Shown: piece by piece, positions 1-8,161 of the stretch
Numbering within the stretch: position 1 is the first letter of the stretch
Layout: every line of letters begins with the position of its first letter
Assembly (NCBI GenBank): GCA_002070025.1
Contig: MWCL01000002.1
Location: forward strand, 1-64,000
DNA length: 64,000 bases
DNA from: Spirochaetes bacterium ADurb.Bin215
Lineage (GTDB): Bacteria > Spirochaetota > Spirochaetia > Treponematales > Treponemataceae
Direction: 5' to 3'
The notes under the pieces: generated by a model
Database searches by the model: none
What the model was told of the DNA's origin: nothing
Seen by the model: only the letters and a program-made list of their open reading frames with translations
Made by a program: the position numbers and the translations under genes

Positions 1-728
1 CCATCAACAAGATAATCGGCAGCGAAGGCCGCTACCGCGATTTTGACAATCACTTTCTGCCCCGTTCCGGATACCTCCGCCAGCGGTGGGAACGGGTTGA
101 CCAGGCCCACCTGACCGACATTCCCCTGCCGCCCATACAATTGTATGAAATAGGCGGCATGTATTTTGTCCGGGACGGCAATCACCGGGTTTCGGTCGCG
201 AAGGCACAGGGAGTGGAGTTCATAGACGCGGAGATAATTTCCCTGAAAAGCGAGATTGTACTGCCGTCTTCGGTAACGCCGGAAACCATATTGGACGAGG
301 TTATCAAGTATGAAAAGCGGGTGTTTTACACGGAAACCGGGTTCGGCGACCTTACCGAAGACTGGAACCTCGATTTCACCTCTCCGGGACAATACGACGT
401 TATCTACAATCATATTCTTGTGCACAAATATTACATAAATGAAACGATACCGGAGGAGATTCCCTTTCCTGATGCCATGCTTTCCTGGTATCAAAATGTG
501 TATCAACCGGTTCTCCGGGTAATCCGCAAGAAAAAGCTCCTGAAAAAATTCAGGAAACGGACTGAAAGCGACCTGTATGTCTGGATTATCAAACGATGGG
601 ACGAACTGAAACACAAATATGGCGCTTCATTTCCTCTCGATGAAGCAACCCGCGGCATTGACGAGCCCGAAGTGCTGCCATTTCCCGCGTCAATTCTCCA
701 AAAGATCAAAAATTTCTTTCAAACTTGA
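1..728 (+). CDS. ParB/sulfiredoxin-fold-like protein, 5' end outside window
   Basis: Reading frame 3 is open from the first bases, so this gene begins upstream and only the last ~241 residues are visible. Near the start of the visible part is YFVRDGNHRVSVAKAQG, a GNHR-type signature of ParB N-terminal-like domains, where it sits in the nucleotide-binding pocket. The rest is mixed charged sequence with a basic helical stretch (VIRKKKLLKKFRKR) and no membrane segment. The first internal ATG at 141 falls after conserved-looking sequence and is not a credible start. The next gene follows after 15 nt, so the two are probably cotranscribed. The biochemical role is unknown; ParB-like folds can be CTP-dependent clamps, kinases or nucleases, and nothing here decides among them. 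Confidence 0.7.
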   Translation, partial: INKIIGSEGRYRDFDNHFLPRSGYLRQRWERVDQAHLTDIPLPPIQLYEIGGMYFVRDGNHRVSVAKAQGVEFIDAEIISLKSEIVLPSSVTPETILDEVIKYEKRVFYTETGFGDLTEDWNLDFTSPGQYDVIYNHILVHKYYINETIPEEIPFPDAMLSWYQNVYQPVLRVIRKKKLLKKFRKRTESDLYVWIIKRWDELKHKYGASFPLDEATRGIDEPEVLPFPASILQKIKNFFQT

Positions 729-743
729 CGACCTATAGTATCA

Positions 744-2417
744 ATGGTACACTTAAGTACAATGCAAACAGCACTTATTGATTCGTACGCCATCATACCT
801 TTGGCGGCAGGCATACTTGTTCAGGGAGTTACCGGATTTTTCCTCGCCCGAGTCGCCAGGAAAAACCGTGAAGTACTGCCCGGACCGGTCTTTTTCCGTC
901 TTTCGGCTGTGTTGGTCGGATTACTCGGACTGAGCAGCATTCTTGCCATCATTTTTCCGAGCCTGCTCGTGTATTCCTCCGGAATACTCCTTTCAAGCAT
1001 AATCCTGCTGTTGTATACCGTTTTCCTGGGTTCCGCGTCGGAACCGGTCCCGGCGGCCGTTGCCGATGAAGAAGCGGAGACCGACATTCAAGGCGAAGAA
1101 GAAGAAACCGAGGATCCGCTCATATCGATCGGCCAGGAATTTCTTACCCGGGTAAATGACTCGATGACCGGTGAAATCAACATTGTCCGGCTACTGGATT
1201 TTGTTAATGAAATATCTATAAAACATACCCGTGCGGACGGCGGAGTCGTGTTCCTTGTTGACGATTTTGAAGACAGTATCGCCGCCAAGTCTTTTTCCGG
1301 CCAGTTTCCCCCGCCCTACCAGCTTCCCGAAGATCTACCCCACAAACCGGTACGCGTAGAGACCAATTTCCGCTACGTTCAGTTCAATCTCGGTGAAACA
1401 ATATTCGGCGAAGTTGCGGCTTCCGGTAAACCGGTTCTTGTCCGCGACGGAAGCACGGACGAACGCATTTTCGCGAACGGTCCGGAGGATTTTCTCAAAC
1501 CGGGTAGTTACCTTTTTCTGCCGCTGCGGATCAAGGACCGCGTAGTCGGTGTAGCGGGTCTCGCCCGTCTTCCCGAAAACCCCCAGTTTACTGAGGAAGA
1601 TTTCCGCATTGGAACCTTTCTGGCGGACTATGCGGGTTCGGCCATCAACAATGTCTATTCAGTTCAGGAGATCCTGGAACATGCGGATCTTGAACGTGAA
1701 GCGAGTATCGCGTCTAAAATTCAGAAAACCATGCAGCCAAAGAGGCTTCCCGATCTTCCGGAAGTCGGATTCGGATTCTTTTTCAATCCCACCAAGGGCG
1801 TCTGCGGCGATTATTTCGACGTGATTCTCGCACGGCGGGACCGCATCGTTCTCGCCGTAGCCGATGTTGCGGGAAAGGGAATCCAGTCGAGCATGGTCAT
1901 GATGATGCTCCGTTCGGTTCTGCATCTTGTTACCAACACCACCAAGGATTCCGCAACCATTCTTGACTGGATCAACAAGGGTATTACCGGAAAGATCGAC
2001 ATGGATCATTATGCCACGCTTGCCTATGCAAGCTACTGTCCCGACACCCATGAACTCGACTTTGCCAGCGCCGGGCACCAGCCAATGTTGTACTGGAAGT
2101 CCAAGACCAGGGAAATCGAAGTGGTACAATCCAAATCAGATCCCATCGGCGTCGAGCGGAGTTCAAACTATAAAGGCACCAAGTTGACAGTGGAGAAAGG
2201 AGATATTATCATTCTCTTTACCGACGGCCTGGTTGAGACCTTGAATAGTGAAGGACATCAGTATGGTATTCAAACATTGTCCAATGTGATTAGTGAAAAC
2301 AATGCAAAATCTGCAAAAGATATCGCTACAGAAGTCAGGCAAAACCTACAGGCTTTTGTAGGTTCAGCCAGTATTCATGATGACCAGACGCTGCTAGTCA
2401 TGAAAATCAAGGCCTAA
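744..2417 (+). CDS. RsbU-like membrane PP2C serine phosphatase with GAF domain
   Basis: A 557-residue protein. Hydrophobic segments fill residues ~10-100, an acidic linker follows at ~105-125, a GAF-like sensor lies at ~135-310, and a SpoIIE/PP2C phosphatase domain at ~325-557. Phosphatase landmarks are GDYFDV, AVADVAGKGI, SAGHQPML, FTDGLVETLN and the terminal DDQTLLVMK, which supply the metal-binding aspartates. In partner-switching systems such enzymes dephosphorylate a STAS antagonist, and the STAS gene follows after 21 nt. The protein is membrane anchored with a cytoplasmic catalytic domain. The start is uncertain: neither ATG 744 nor ATG 762 has a clear Shine-Dalgarno. The gene name rsbU is functional analogy, not a claim of a sigma-B pathway. 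Confidence 0.9.
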   Translation: MVHLSTMQTALIDSYAIIPLAAGILVQGVTGFFLARVARKNREVLPGPVFFRLSAVLVGLLGLSSILAIIFPSLLVYSSGILLSSIILLLYTVFLGSASEPVPAAVADEEAETDIQGEEEETEDPLISIGQEFLTRVNDSMTGEINIVRLLDFVNEISIKHTRADGGVVFLVDDFEDSIAAKSFSGQFPPPYQLPEDLPHKPVRVETNFRYVQFNLGETIFGEVAASGKPVLVRDGSTDERIFANGPEDFLKPGSYLFLPLRIKDRVVGVAGLARLPENPQFTEEDFRIGTFLADYAGSAINNVYSVQEILEHADLEREASIASKIQKTMQPKRLPDLPEVGFGFFFNPTKGVCGDYFDVILARRDRIVLAVADVAGKGIQSSMVMMMLRSVLHLVTNTTKDSATILDWINKGITGKIDMDHYATLAYASYCPDTHELDFASAGHQPMLYWKSKTREIEVVQSKSDPIGVERSSNYKGTKLTVEKGDIIILFTDGLVETLNSEGHQYGIQTLSNVISENNAKSAKDIATEVRQNLQAFVGSASIHDDQTLLVMKIKA

Positions 2418-2438
2418 AGAGGAAGGAGCAACAGGAGT

Positions 2439-2777
2439 ATGGAACTTAAAATCAGGAAGAACGGAGATGTATACATCATAGATGTAAACGGGGAGATGGA
2501 CTTATACAATTCCTATAAACTCAAGGAACTCGTCATGAAGATGCTCGAGAAAAATGTACAGTCCTTTATCATAAATCTTGAACAAGTTGATTATATTGAC
2601 TCTTCCGGAATCGGAGCTCTTATTTATATCTGTTCCACGGTCAAGAAGATGAATCTTAAACTGGCCATAACAAATATACACGGATCAGTAAAAAAAGTTA
2701 TCGAGTTAACGAAACTGATGGGCTATTTCCCCATCACAAACAGCATAGAAGAAGCTCTTCAACAGATGGAAGGGTAA
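2439..2777 (+). CDS. STAS-domain anti-anti-sigma factor (RsbV/SpoIIAA-like)
   Basis: A 112-residue protein consisting of one STAS domain, the normal length for this family. The motif VDYIDSSGIGALIYI (about residues 50-64) carries the D-S-S-G phosphorylation site, at which the partner kinase modifies a serine and the PP2C phosphatase removes the phosphate. A strong ribosome site (GGAAGGAG) precedes ATG 2439. It lies between the phosphatase gene and the HATPase gene, giving a complete phosphatase-antagonist-kinase module. Unphosphorylated antagonist would sequester the kinase/anti-sigma partner. No cognate sigma factor is adjacent, so the output is unknown. Confidence 0.93.
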   Translation: MELKIRKNGDVYIIDVNGEMDLYNSYKLKELVMKMLEKNVQSFIINLEQVDYIDSSGIGALIYICSTVKKMNLKLAITNIHGSVKKVIELTKLMGYFPITNSIEEALQQMEG

Positions 2778-2802
2778 TCAGCATACACCAGGAGATGAGA
2801 AG

Positions 2803-3354
2803 ATGAATCCAGTAAAAGAATTGAGAGCAGATGGAAGCGACCCGTTGTTCGACAAAACAAATATGCTGTACAAGGAGTTCCCGTCGGATTTCCGACAGAT
2901 ACGCTATTTTACCCTTCTCATTGTACAGTCCGCTCCTCTTGAAATAAAAGAAATCAACCTGCTTGAACAGCAGATCAGCGAAGTTATCAAGAATGCCGTA
3001 AAACACGGTAATCAGTGCGACCTGAACAAGAAAGTACGGGTCTGGTATTCGTTCAGTTCGACTCATGCGCATCTCATTATTGAGGATGAGGGAGACGGAT
3101 TCAAGGACCTCGAGAAATGGAACGAGTTTAACCGCAAGCGCCTTGAATGCCTCTACCAGCAGGATTTTGAACATCTCGGATCCTACGTATCATTCCGTAC
3201 AAACCGCAGCGACGAACAGGATGGCGGCAACGCGCTTTTTGCCGCGCTTGAGTACTGGAACGGCGGTTTCGTTTTTAACGACAAACGGAACGGAGTTGCC
3301 GTTCTCAAGAAATACGCACAGCGCCGCCACGGCATTTCAATTGACGGTGAATAA
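2803..3354 (+). CDS. RsbW-like HATPase anti-sigma/serine kinase
   Basis: A 183-residue GHKL ATPase. The N box is ISEVIKNAVKHGN (E60, N64) and the G1 box is DEGDGF (about residues 95-100). There is no HisKA dimerisation domain, so it is not a two-component kinase. Known relatives bind either a sigma factor or a STAS antagonist and phosphorylate the latter. It is the last gene of the apparent operon and is followed after 3 nt by a strong terminator. The region around residues 110-150 after G1 is longer than in SpoIIAB, so partner specificity may differ. Family call is firm; target is unknown. Confidence 0.88.
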   Translation: MNPVKELRADGSDPLFDKTNMLYKEFPSDFRQIRYFTLLIVQSAPLEIKEINLLEQQISEVIKNAVKHGNQCDLNKKVRVWYSFSSTHAHLIIEDEGDGFKDLEKWNEFNRKRLECLYQQDFEHLGSYVSFRTNRSDEQDGGNALFAALEYWNGGFVFNDKRNGVAVLKKYAQRRHGISIDGE

Positions 3355-3357
3355 CAT

Positions 3358-3384
3358 AAAAGCTGCCTGACGGCAGCTTTTTTT
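3358..3384. terminator. Bidirectional rho-independent terminator
   Basis: Perfect inverted repeat AAAGCTGCC / TGAC loop / GGCAGCTTT followed by a T run on the plus strand and, read on the minus strand, by TTTTAT. It ends the rightward Rsb-like operon and the leftward gene at 3383, whose stop codon lies inside the T run. Confidence 0.9.
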
Positions 3385-4186
3385 ATTCGTTTCCGGTATA
3401 TTTTTCCGTATAGGCTGTTTCAAACAACAGACGCTTGTCTTCCTCCTGAACATCATCCATTCGTACCACCAGCAATTCCGAGTCCGCGGTTATCCGGAAA
3501 AAAGCGGCGAAGCGGACGGTAACGCTTAGAATGCGTTTGCCGCAGTGAATCGTGACAGGTACTGCGGTATCCCGGTCAAAAGTATTGATCGTACCTCCCG
3601 GAAAAACGACCATCAGTGTTTCATGATCACAATGAACGATCTGGGCGCAGTCATGGAGGGCGGGAGGCCGTATAGACCCTGCTTGTATTCGTTCCAGATA
3701 CGATTCCAGACTTGCGAGTGCCGGGAACGCGTCCCTGCTCAAACCCGTCTTTTTTCCGAGAACGGCATACCGTTCCGTCTTTCCTTCTCCAATCATGACG
3801 TTTCGGGAAACCCGAACCCGGCCCGGGGGATATTCCGCGTACCGGCTGCCGGCAAGATCCGGAAAAAAAACACGCATTTCCTTGTTTGTTATCCGGTCTT
3901 CCGGAAAAATGTCGGATGAAATAGGACAGACAATGCCGTTGACCGTATTGCGGAGCTCGGAAGAAAAACTGAGGATGCGCCGCTTGTGGGAAAAAAGGAC
4001 TTTCACCGTTCCTTTCAGGGGAAAATCCTGGTGCGGTTGTTTCACCCATGCAAGGGTTTTACCGTCACACTGGTAGTCCCGTACGGTATGAATACCGGAC
4101 TTCGTTATTATGGTCAGTTCCGGCAAGTCGGTACCGAGTGAGGTAAGTATGTATTCGCGTTCAATTCTTGAGAGTAATGGCGGCAT
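3383..4186 (-). CDS. Uncharacterised protein with YcgR-N-like N-terminus
   Basis: I do not recognise a named family. I chose ATG 4186 (MPPLLSRIEREYI) because upstream in-frame starts would overlap the preceding gene by more than 100 nt; with this start the overlap is 26 nt and the protein has 267 residues. The N-terminal ~90 residues resemble the N-terminal region of the PilZ protein at 43414: both begin with an IE[RK]E[YF] helix and continue into beta-rich sequence ending in a basic-aromatic strand (HKRRILSFSSELR here). The C-terminal half is beta-rich, but I see neither RxxxR nor DxSxxG, so c-di-GMP binding is not supported. No signal peptide or membrane segment. Translationally coupled to the secreted protein upstream. 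Confidence 0.6.
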   Translation of the reverse strand: MPPLLSRIEREYILTSLGTDLPELTIITKSGIHTVRDYQCDGKTLAWVKQPHQDFPLKGTVKVLFSHKRRILSFSSELRNTVNGIVCPISSDIFPEDRITNKEMRVFFPDLAGSRYAEYPPGRVRVSRNVMIGEGKTERYAVLGKKTGLSRDAFPALASLESYLERIQAGSIRPPALHDCAQIVHCDHETLMVVFPGGTINTFDRDTAVPVTIHCGKRILSVTVRFAAFFRITADSELLVVRMDDVQEEDKRLLFETAYTEKYTGNE

Positions 4187-4787
4187 AGGACTCACTGTCA
4201 AATATGATATCTGAAATTTTCCACAATCCGTTTTCAAACACTGTTTCAACGTATAGATACAGGATCTTTCGTTCACCCTGTCCGGTGGTTACATGAACGG
4301 CAATGGTCGAGTTTCGTAATCCCTGCGTTTCCCCCTCCGGACGGGAGTAGAATATCCGGTCCGGCTCCGGAACGCGTTCAAGGCGATAGGCGACTATGGT
4401 CGGCAGGAACCGCCGTGAATTGCTTACCAGCGTAGCGGCAACTTCCTTTTCGGCAAGGGACTCGCTCAGATCATTCAACAAGGCAAGGAGGCCTGAATCG
4501 ATCCCGTCGTACTGAAGTGTTCCAAGACCTTCAACACTGGGATAAATTCCCCCGGAAGTACTGGTACTGCTCAGAACAAGGGACGCATAGGCTTCATTTC
4601 CCCCCGGCAGTGCGTATCCGGGTAACGCCGAAGGTTGAACACTTTCATAATTACGGGTCCATTTGATGCGGTCAAAATAGTCCGAAGCGCGGGACCGCAC
4701 GGTGTCTGCAGGAGCGTGTGTCGGTAACATGGTCATCACGGCACCGGCGGTAAGTAACATACGGTACCAGCGTAATCCTCTTTTCAT
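4161..4787 (-). CDS. Uncharacterised secreted protein
   Basis: 208 residues with an apparent signal peptide: basic MKRGLRWYR, hydrophobic LLTAGAVMTMLPT, then HAPADT with an AxA-type cleavage region near residue 27. No cysteine follows, so it is not an obvious lipoprotein. The mature part is mixed alpha/beta and ends in strands (KILYLYVETVFENGLWKISDI) reminiscent of cystatin/NTF2-like folds, but I cannot assign a family. It is the first gene of a two-gene leftward unit; the downstream gene overlaps it by 26 nt. A promoter-like -10 box (TATACT with upstream TG) lies only 11 nt before the ATG, leaving a very short 5' leader. Confidence 0.65.
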   Translation of the reverse strand: MKRGLRWYRMLLTAGAVMTMLPTHAPADTVRSRASDYFDRIKWTRNYESVQPSALPGYALPGGNEAYASLVLSSTSTSGGIYPSVEGLGTLQYDGIDSGLLALLNDLSESLAEKEVAATLVSNSRRFLPTIVAYRLERVPEPDRIFYSRPEGETQGLRNSTIAVHVTTGQGERKILYLYVETVFENGLWKISDIIFDSESYAAITLKN

Positions 4788-4798
4788 TATGCCCTGAA

Positions 4799-4826
4799 GT
4801 ATAGCATGACGTCAGGATATGGACAA
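4799..4826 (-). promoter_or_regulatory. Predicted sigma-70 promoter for the 4787 gene
   Basis: On the minus strand TTGTCC (4821-4826) and TATACT (4799-4804) are separated by 16 nt, with TGC before the -10 (extended -10). The predicted start at about 4792 would leave a leader of only ~5 nt. Confidence 0.45.
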
Positions 4827-4882
4827 TCTCGGCATTAAAAAGTAACATGGCTCCAGTATATTTACGCTTCAAGGAGCCCGCT

Positions 4883-6841
4883 ATGCCGCTGACACTTACC
4901 GAAAAAATCCTTTCAGAACATCTGGTTGAACCCGCGTCCCTTCCCGCTCGCGGTACCGATATCGCTATCCGTATTGATCAGACACTCACCCAGGATGCAA
5001 CCGGAACCATGGCCTATCTCCAGTTCGAAACAATCGGCCTTGACCGGGTTCAGACAGAACTGTCCGTCTCATACATAGATCATAATACCATCCAGCAGGA
5101 CTACCGGAACATGGACGATCACCGGTACCTGCAGAGTATCGCCGCGAAATACGGCCTCTGGTTTTCACGCGCCGGCAACGGTATTTGCCATCAGGTACAT
5201 CTTGAACGCTTCGGCATCCCGGGAAAAACCCTTCTCGGCTCCGATTCCCACACACCCACCGGCGGCGGAATCGGCATGATCGCCATAGGTGCCGGCGGGC
5301 TCGATGTCGCCGTCGCCATGGGCGGCGGAGCGTTCCATCTGAGCATGCCGAAAGTGTTCGGCGTTAAACTCACCGGATCACTCAAGGGGGGTGTTGCCGC
5401 CAAGGATATCATTCTCGAAGTCCTCCGGCGCGAAACCGTAAAAGGCGGCGTTGGCGCCATTTATGAATACTTCGGCGACGGTGTCTCGACCCTGAGCGTT
5501 CCCCAGCGTGCGACCATTACCAACATGGGCGCTGAACTCGGCGCAACCTGCAGCGTATTCCCCTCCGATGAAACCACCCGTTCTTTCATGGAAGCCATGG
5601 GACGGGGAAGCGACTTCCGCGCCCTTTCCGCGGACGAAGGCGCAACCTATGATAAAATAATCGAAATTGATCTTTCCGCGCTTGAGCCCATGGCGGCACA
5701 GCCCCACTCTCCCGACGCGGTAGCCCCTATTTCCGCGCTCGCCGGCAAGAAGGTAACCCAGGTTGCCATCGGTTCCTGCACCAACAGTTCCCTGAGCGAT
5801 CTTGCGGCCGTCGCGGCCATCGTAAAGGGTAAACATGTCGCGGAGGGCGTTGAAGCGGGAATTTCACCCGGAAGCCGCCAGACCCTCATGCAGGCTGAAA
5901 AAACCGGCATTCTCGGAGAACTCATCCGGGCGGGCTTCCGCATTCTGGAAAGCGCTTGCGGACCCTGCATCGGCATGGGATTCGCGCCCAACTCCGGCGG
6001 CGTGTCGGTGCGGACATTCAACCGCAACTTCAAGGGACGCTCGGGCACCCCCGACGCGGAAGTGTACCTTGTTTCGCCGGAAACAGCCGCGCTCACCGCC
6101 ATTACCGGCGTTCTTTCCGATGCCCGCACGGCAGCCTCCGACATTACGGCGAATCTTTCCGCCTATCCCACCGGCGAATACAGCACTCTTCGCGACGACA
6201 ACATGCTCATCCCGCCGCTCGGCAGTACTGACGCATCCCGCGTGGAAATAATCCGCGGACCGAATATTAAACCCTGTCCCGCCTCGCCGGAGCTTCCTGA
6301 CAGCCTTTCCCTCCCCGTTCTGCTCAAGGCAGGTGACAACGTCTCGACGGACGATATCATGCCTGCGGGAGCGAAAGTTCTGCCGCTCCGTTCGAACATA
6401 CCGGAGATTTCCCGCTACACCTTTGAACGCCTCGACACCGGCTTTTACGACCGGGCGCAACAGGCCTCCGGATGCATGGTGCTCGGCGGTGAAAACTATG
6501 GTCAGGGTTCATCCCGGGAACACGCCGCGCTCGCGCCCATGTACCTCGGCGTTCGCGCAGTTATCGTAAAATCGTTCGCCCGCATTCACAAGGCAAACCT
6601 CGTAAACTACGGAATCCTCCCGCTCGTTCTTTCGGATCCGTCCGTGTACGACAAACTTGCAATGAACGACGAACTTACCCTGTCCGGCATTCACTCCGCC
6701 CTCAAAAACGGTACGCCGTTTACCCTGGTACGGAAAAGCGACGGGCTGTCCTTCGAGGCGACTAATGATCTCGACGAGCGGACCCGCAAGGTGCTTCTCG
6801 CCGGCGGTCTTGCCGCCTGGACCCGGCAGGGAGGCCAGTAA
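4883..6841 (+). CDS. acn: Aconitate hydratase, monomeric bacterial type
   Basis: 652 residues. ATG 4883 is chosen over the upstream 4847 because AAGGAG lies 6 nt before it. The [4Fe-4S] ligands are visible as GSCTNSS in the middle and ESACGPCIGMGF downstream, and the N-terminal catalytic region has GSDSHTPTGGGIGM. The C-terminal swivel domain is fused (DNVSTDDIMPAG, GGENYGQGSSREHAA), as in single-chain aconitases of ~640-650 residues rather than two-subunit LeuCD enzymes. It isomerises citrate and isocitrate via cis-aconitate in the cytoplasm. No citrate synthase or isocitrate dehydrogenase gene is in the window. The next gene follows after 9 nt. LeuC-like isopropylmalate activity is less likely given the fused swivel domain. 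Confidence 0.93.
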   Translation: MPLTLTEKILSEHLVEPASLPARGTDIAIRIDQTLTQDATGTMAYLQFETIGLDRVQTELSVSYIDHNTIQQDYRNMDDHRYLQSIAAKYGLWFSRAGNGICHQVHLERFGIPGKTLLGSDSHTPTGGGIGMIAIGAGGLDVAVAMGGGAFHLSMPKVFGVKLTGSLKGGVAAKDIILEVLRRETVKGGVGAIYEYFGDGVSTLSVPQRATITNMGAELGATCSVFPSDETTRSFMEAMGRGSDFRALSADEGATYDKIIEIDLSALEPMAAQPHSPDAVAPISALAGKKVTQVAIGSCTNSSLSDLAAVAAIVKGKHVAEGVEAGISPGSRQTLMQAEKTGILGELIRAGFRILESACGPCIGMGFAPNSGGVSVRTFNRNFKGRSGTPDAEVYLVSPETAALTAITGVLSDARTAASDITANLSAYPTGEYSTLRDDNMLIPPLGSTDASRVEIIRGPNIKPCPASPELPDSLSLPVLLKAGDNVSTDDIMPAGAKVLPLRSNIPEISRYTFERLDTGFYDRAQQASGCMVLGGENYGQGSSREHAALAPMYLGVRAVIVKSFARIHKANLVNYGILPLVLSDPSVYDKLAMNDELTLSGIHSALKNGTPFTLVRKSDGLSFEATNDLDERTRKVLLAGGLAAWTRQGGQ

Positions 6842-6850
6842 ACCCGCCCT

Positions 6851-8161
6851 ATGGCCGCGCCGGAAAGCGGATCCCGCTGGAATGTTGCAGTCCGGGATCC
6901 GGTATGGAAACATATCTGGATAACACCCGAACTGGAAGCCATTACCCGTACGGATCCGTTTTCGCGGCTCTACCGCATAAAACAACTCGGCCCCGCCGAA
7001 TATGTGTACCCCGGCGCGACACACTCCCGGGCATCGCATTCGTTCGGCGTTTTTCATCTTGCGCACCGCATGCTTTCAATACTTCTGGAAACCGGCGCGG
7101 ACCAATGGACCACCCGTGAAGGACGAGCATCGTTCCTCGCGGCGGCCCTCCTCCATGATCTTGGTCACTTCCCCTTTACCCATGCGCTCAAGGAACTTCC
7201 CCTGCTCGAACATGAGGAACTGACCGCCGGCATCATCCGTCAAAATCCCCTGAGCACCCTCATAGCGGCCTCCGGCGGCGATCCGGAGATGACCGCCGCA
7301 ATAATTCTTGGAATCGGCCAGGGAAACGCCGAGACGGACTTTTTCGCCCGCATCCTGTCGGGAGTTCTTGACCCGGACAAACTGGATTACCTGAACCGCG
7401 ACGCGTACTTTTGCGGAGTTCCCTACGGCATACAGGACACCGATTTCATTTTGTCCCACATACATGCCGACCGTGAGCGGGGAATCGTTCTGGACACGAG
7501 CGCCATCATGTCGGTGGAAAGTGTGCTCTTTTCAAAATACCTCATGTACCGTTCCGTCTACTGGCATCGAACCATCCGTATAGCCACCGCCATGATGAAG
7601 AAATTCCTCTTCGCGGCGCTTGACCGGTCCGTGCTGTGCCCGGAAGAAATCTATCCCTGTGACGACGAGGGAATTTTCACCCTTGCGGAAACAACGCGGA
7701 TACCGGAACGGGAACTGGCCCGATCGATCAGAAACCGGGACTTTTACCCGATCGTGTTTTCGTCACCCTTATCCGGAGAAGCGGAAACCGCACTCGAATC
7801 CCTTGACCAGCGTTCACACATTGAAGAGCGTATTGCAGCATACCTCGGCAGGGCAACAGGCAAACCGGTTGAAACCCGCCATGTCCTTCTCGACATCCCC
7901 GAACGCATTTCTTTCGAAAGCGATCTGTTTATCCGGGAGGAACAGGTTTCATTCAGTGAAAGTTCCACTGTCTTTTCCCGTTCGGTTGTTACGAACTTTG
8001 TGCGGTCATTGCGCAAGGTACGCATCGCGGTACATCCCGACTTCTTTGACGCGGTTGAGGCCATACCCGAACTGGGCGACAAACTTGCCAATTTGACCGG
8101 ACTGCATTACACTGTGGAGAAGGATTCGCGCGTTCCGGGAGGCATCAATGAATGTACATAA
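6851..8161 (+). CDS. HD-domain phosphohydrolase, dGTPase/YwfO-like
   Basis: 436 residues. Metal-site motifs are THSRASHSFGVFHLA (H63 region), HDLGHFPFTH (H102, D103) and LDPDKLDYLNRDA further on, an arrangement typical of COG1078 enzymes related to dNTP triphosphohydrolases and SAMHD1. Substrate cannot be read from sequence; the family includes dNTP hydrolases and enzymes acting on (p)ppGpp-like nucleotides. ATG 6851 has only a weak ribosome site and lies 9 nt after the aconitase stop, so translation is probably coupled. Its 3' end overlaps the ComFB-domain gene by 14 nt, suggesting the two proteins are made together. Confidence 0.88.
   Translation: MAAPESGSRWNVAVRDPVWKHIWITPELEAITRTDPFSRLYRIKQLGPAEYVYPGATHSRASHSFGVFHLAHRMLSILLETGADQWTTREGRASFLAAALLHDLGHFPFTHALKELPLLEHEELTAGIIRQNPLSTLIAASGGDPEMTAAIILGIGQGNAETDFFARILSGVLDPDKLDYLNRDAYFCGVPYGIQDTDFILSHIHADRERGIVLDTSAIMSVESVLFSKYLMYRSVYWHRTIRIATAMMKKFLFAALDRSVLCPEEIYPCDDEGIFTLAETTRIPERELARSIRNRDFYPIVFSSPLSGEAETALESLDQRSHIEERIAAYLGRATGKPVETRHVLLDIPERISFESDLFIREEQVSFSESSTVFSRSVVTNFVRSLRKVRIAVHPDFFDAVEAIPELGDKLANLTGLHYTVEKDSRVPGGINECT

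Noticed and set aside
725-739. TTGACG near TATAGT upstream of the RsbU-like gene
   Set aside because: The two hexamers are only 3 nt apart, so they cannot form one promoter; cotranscription with the upstream gene is simpler.
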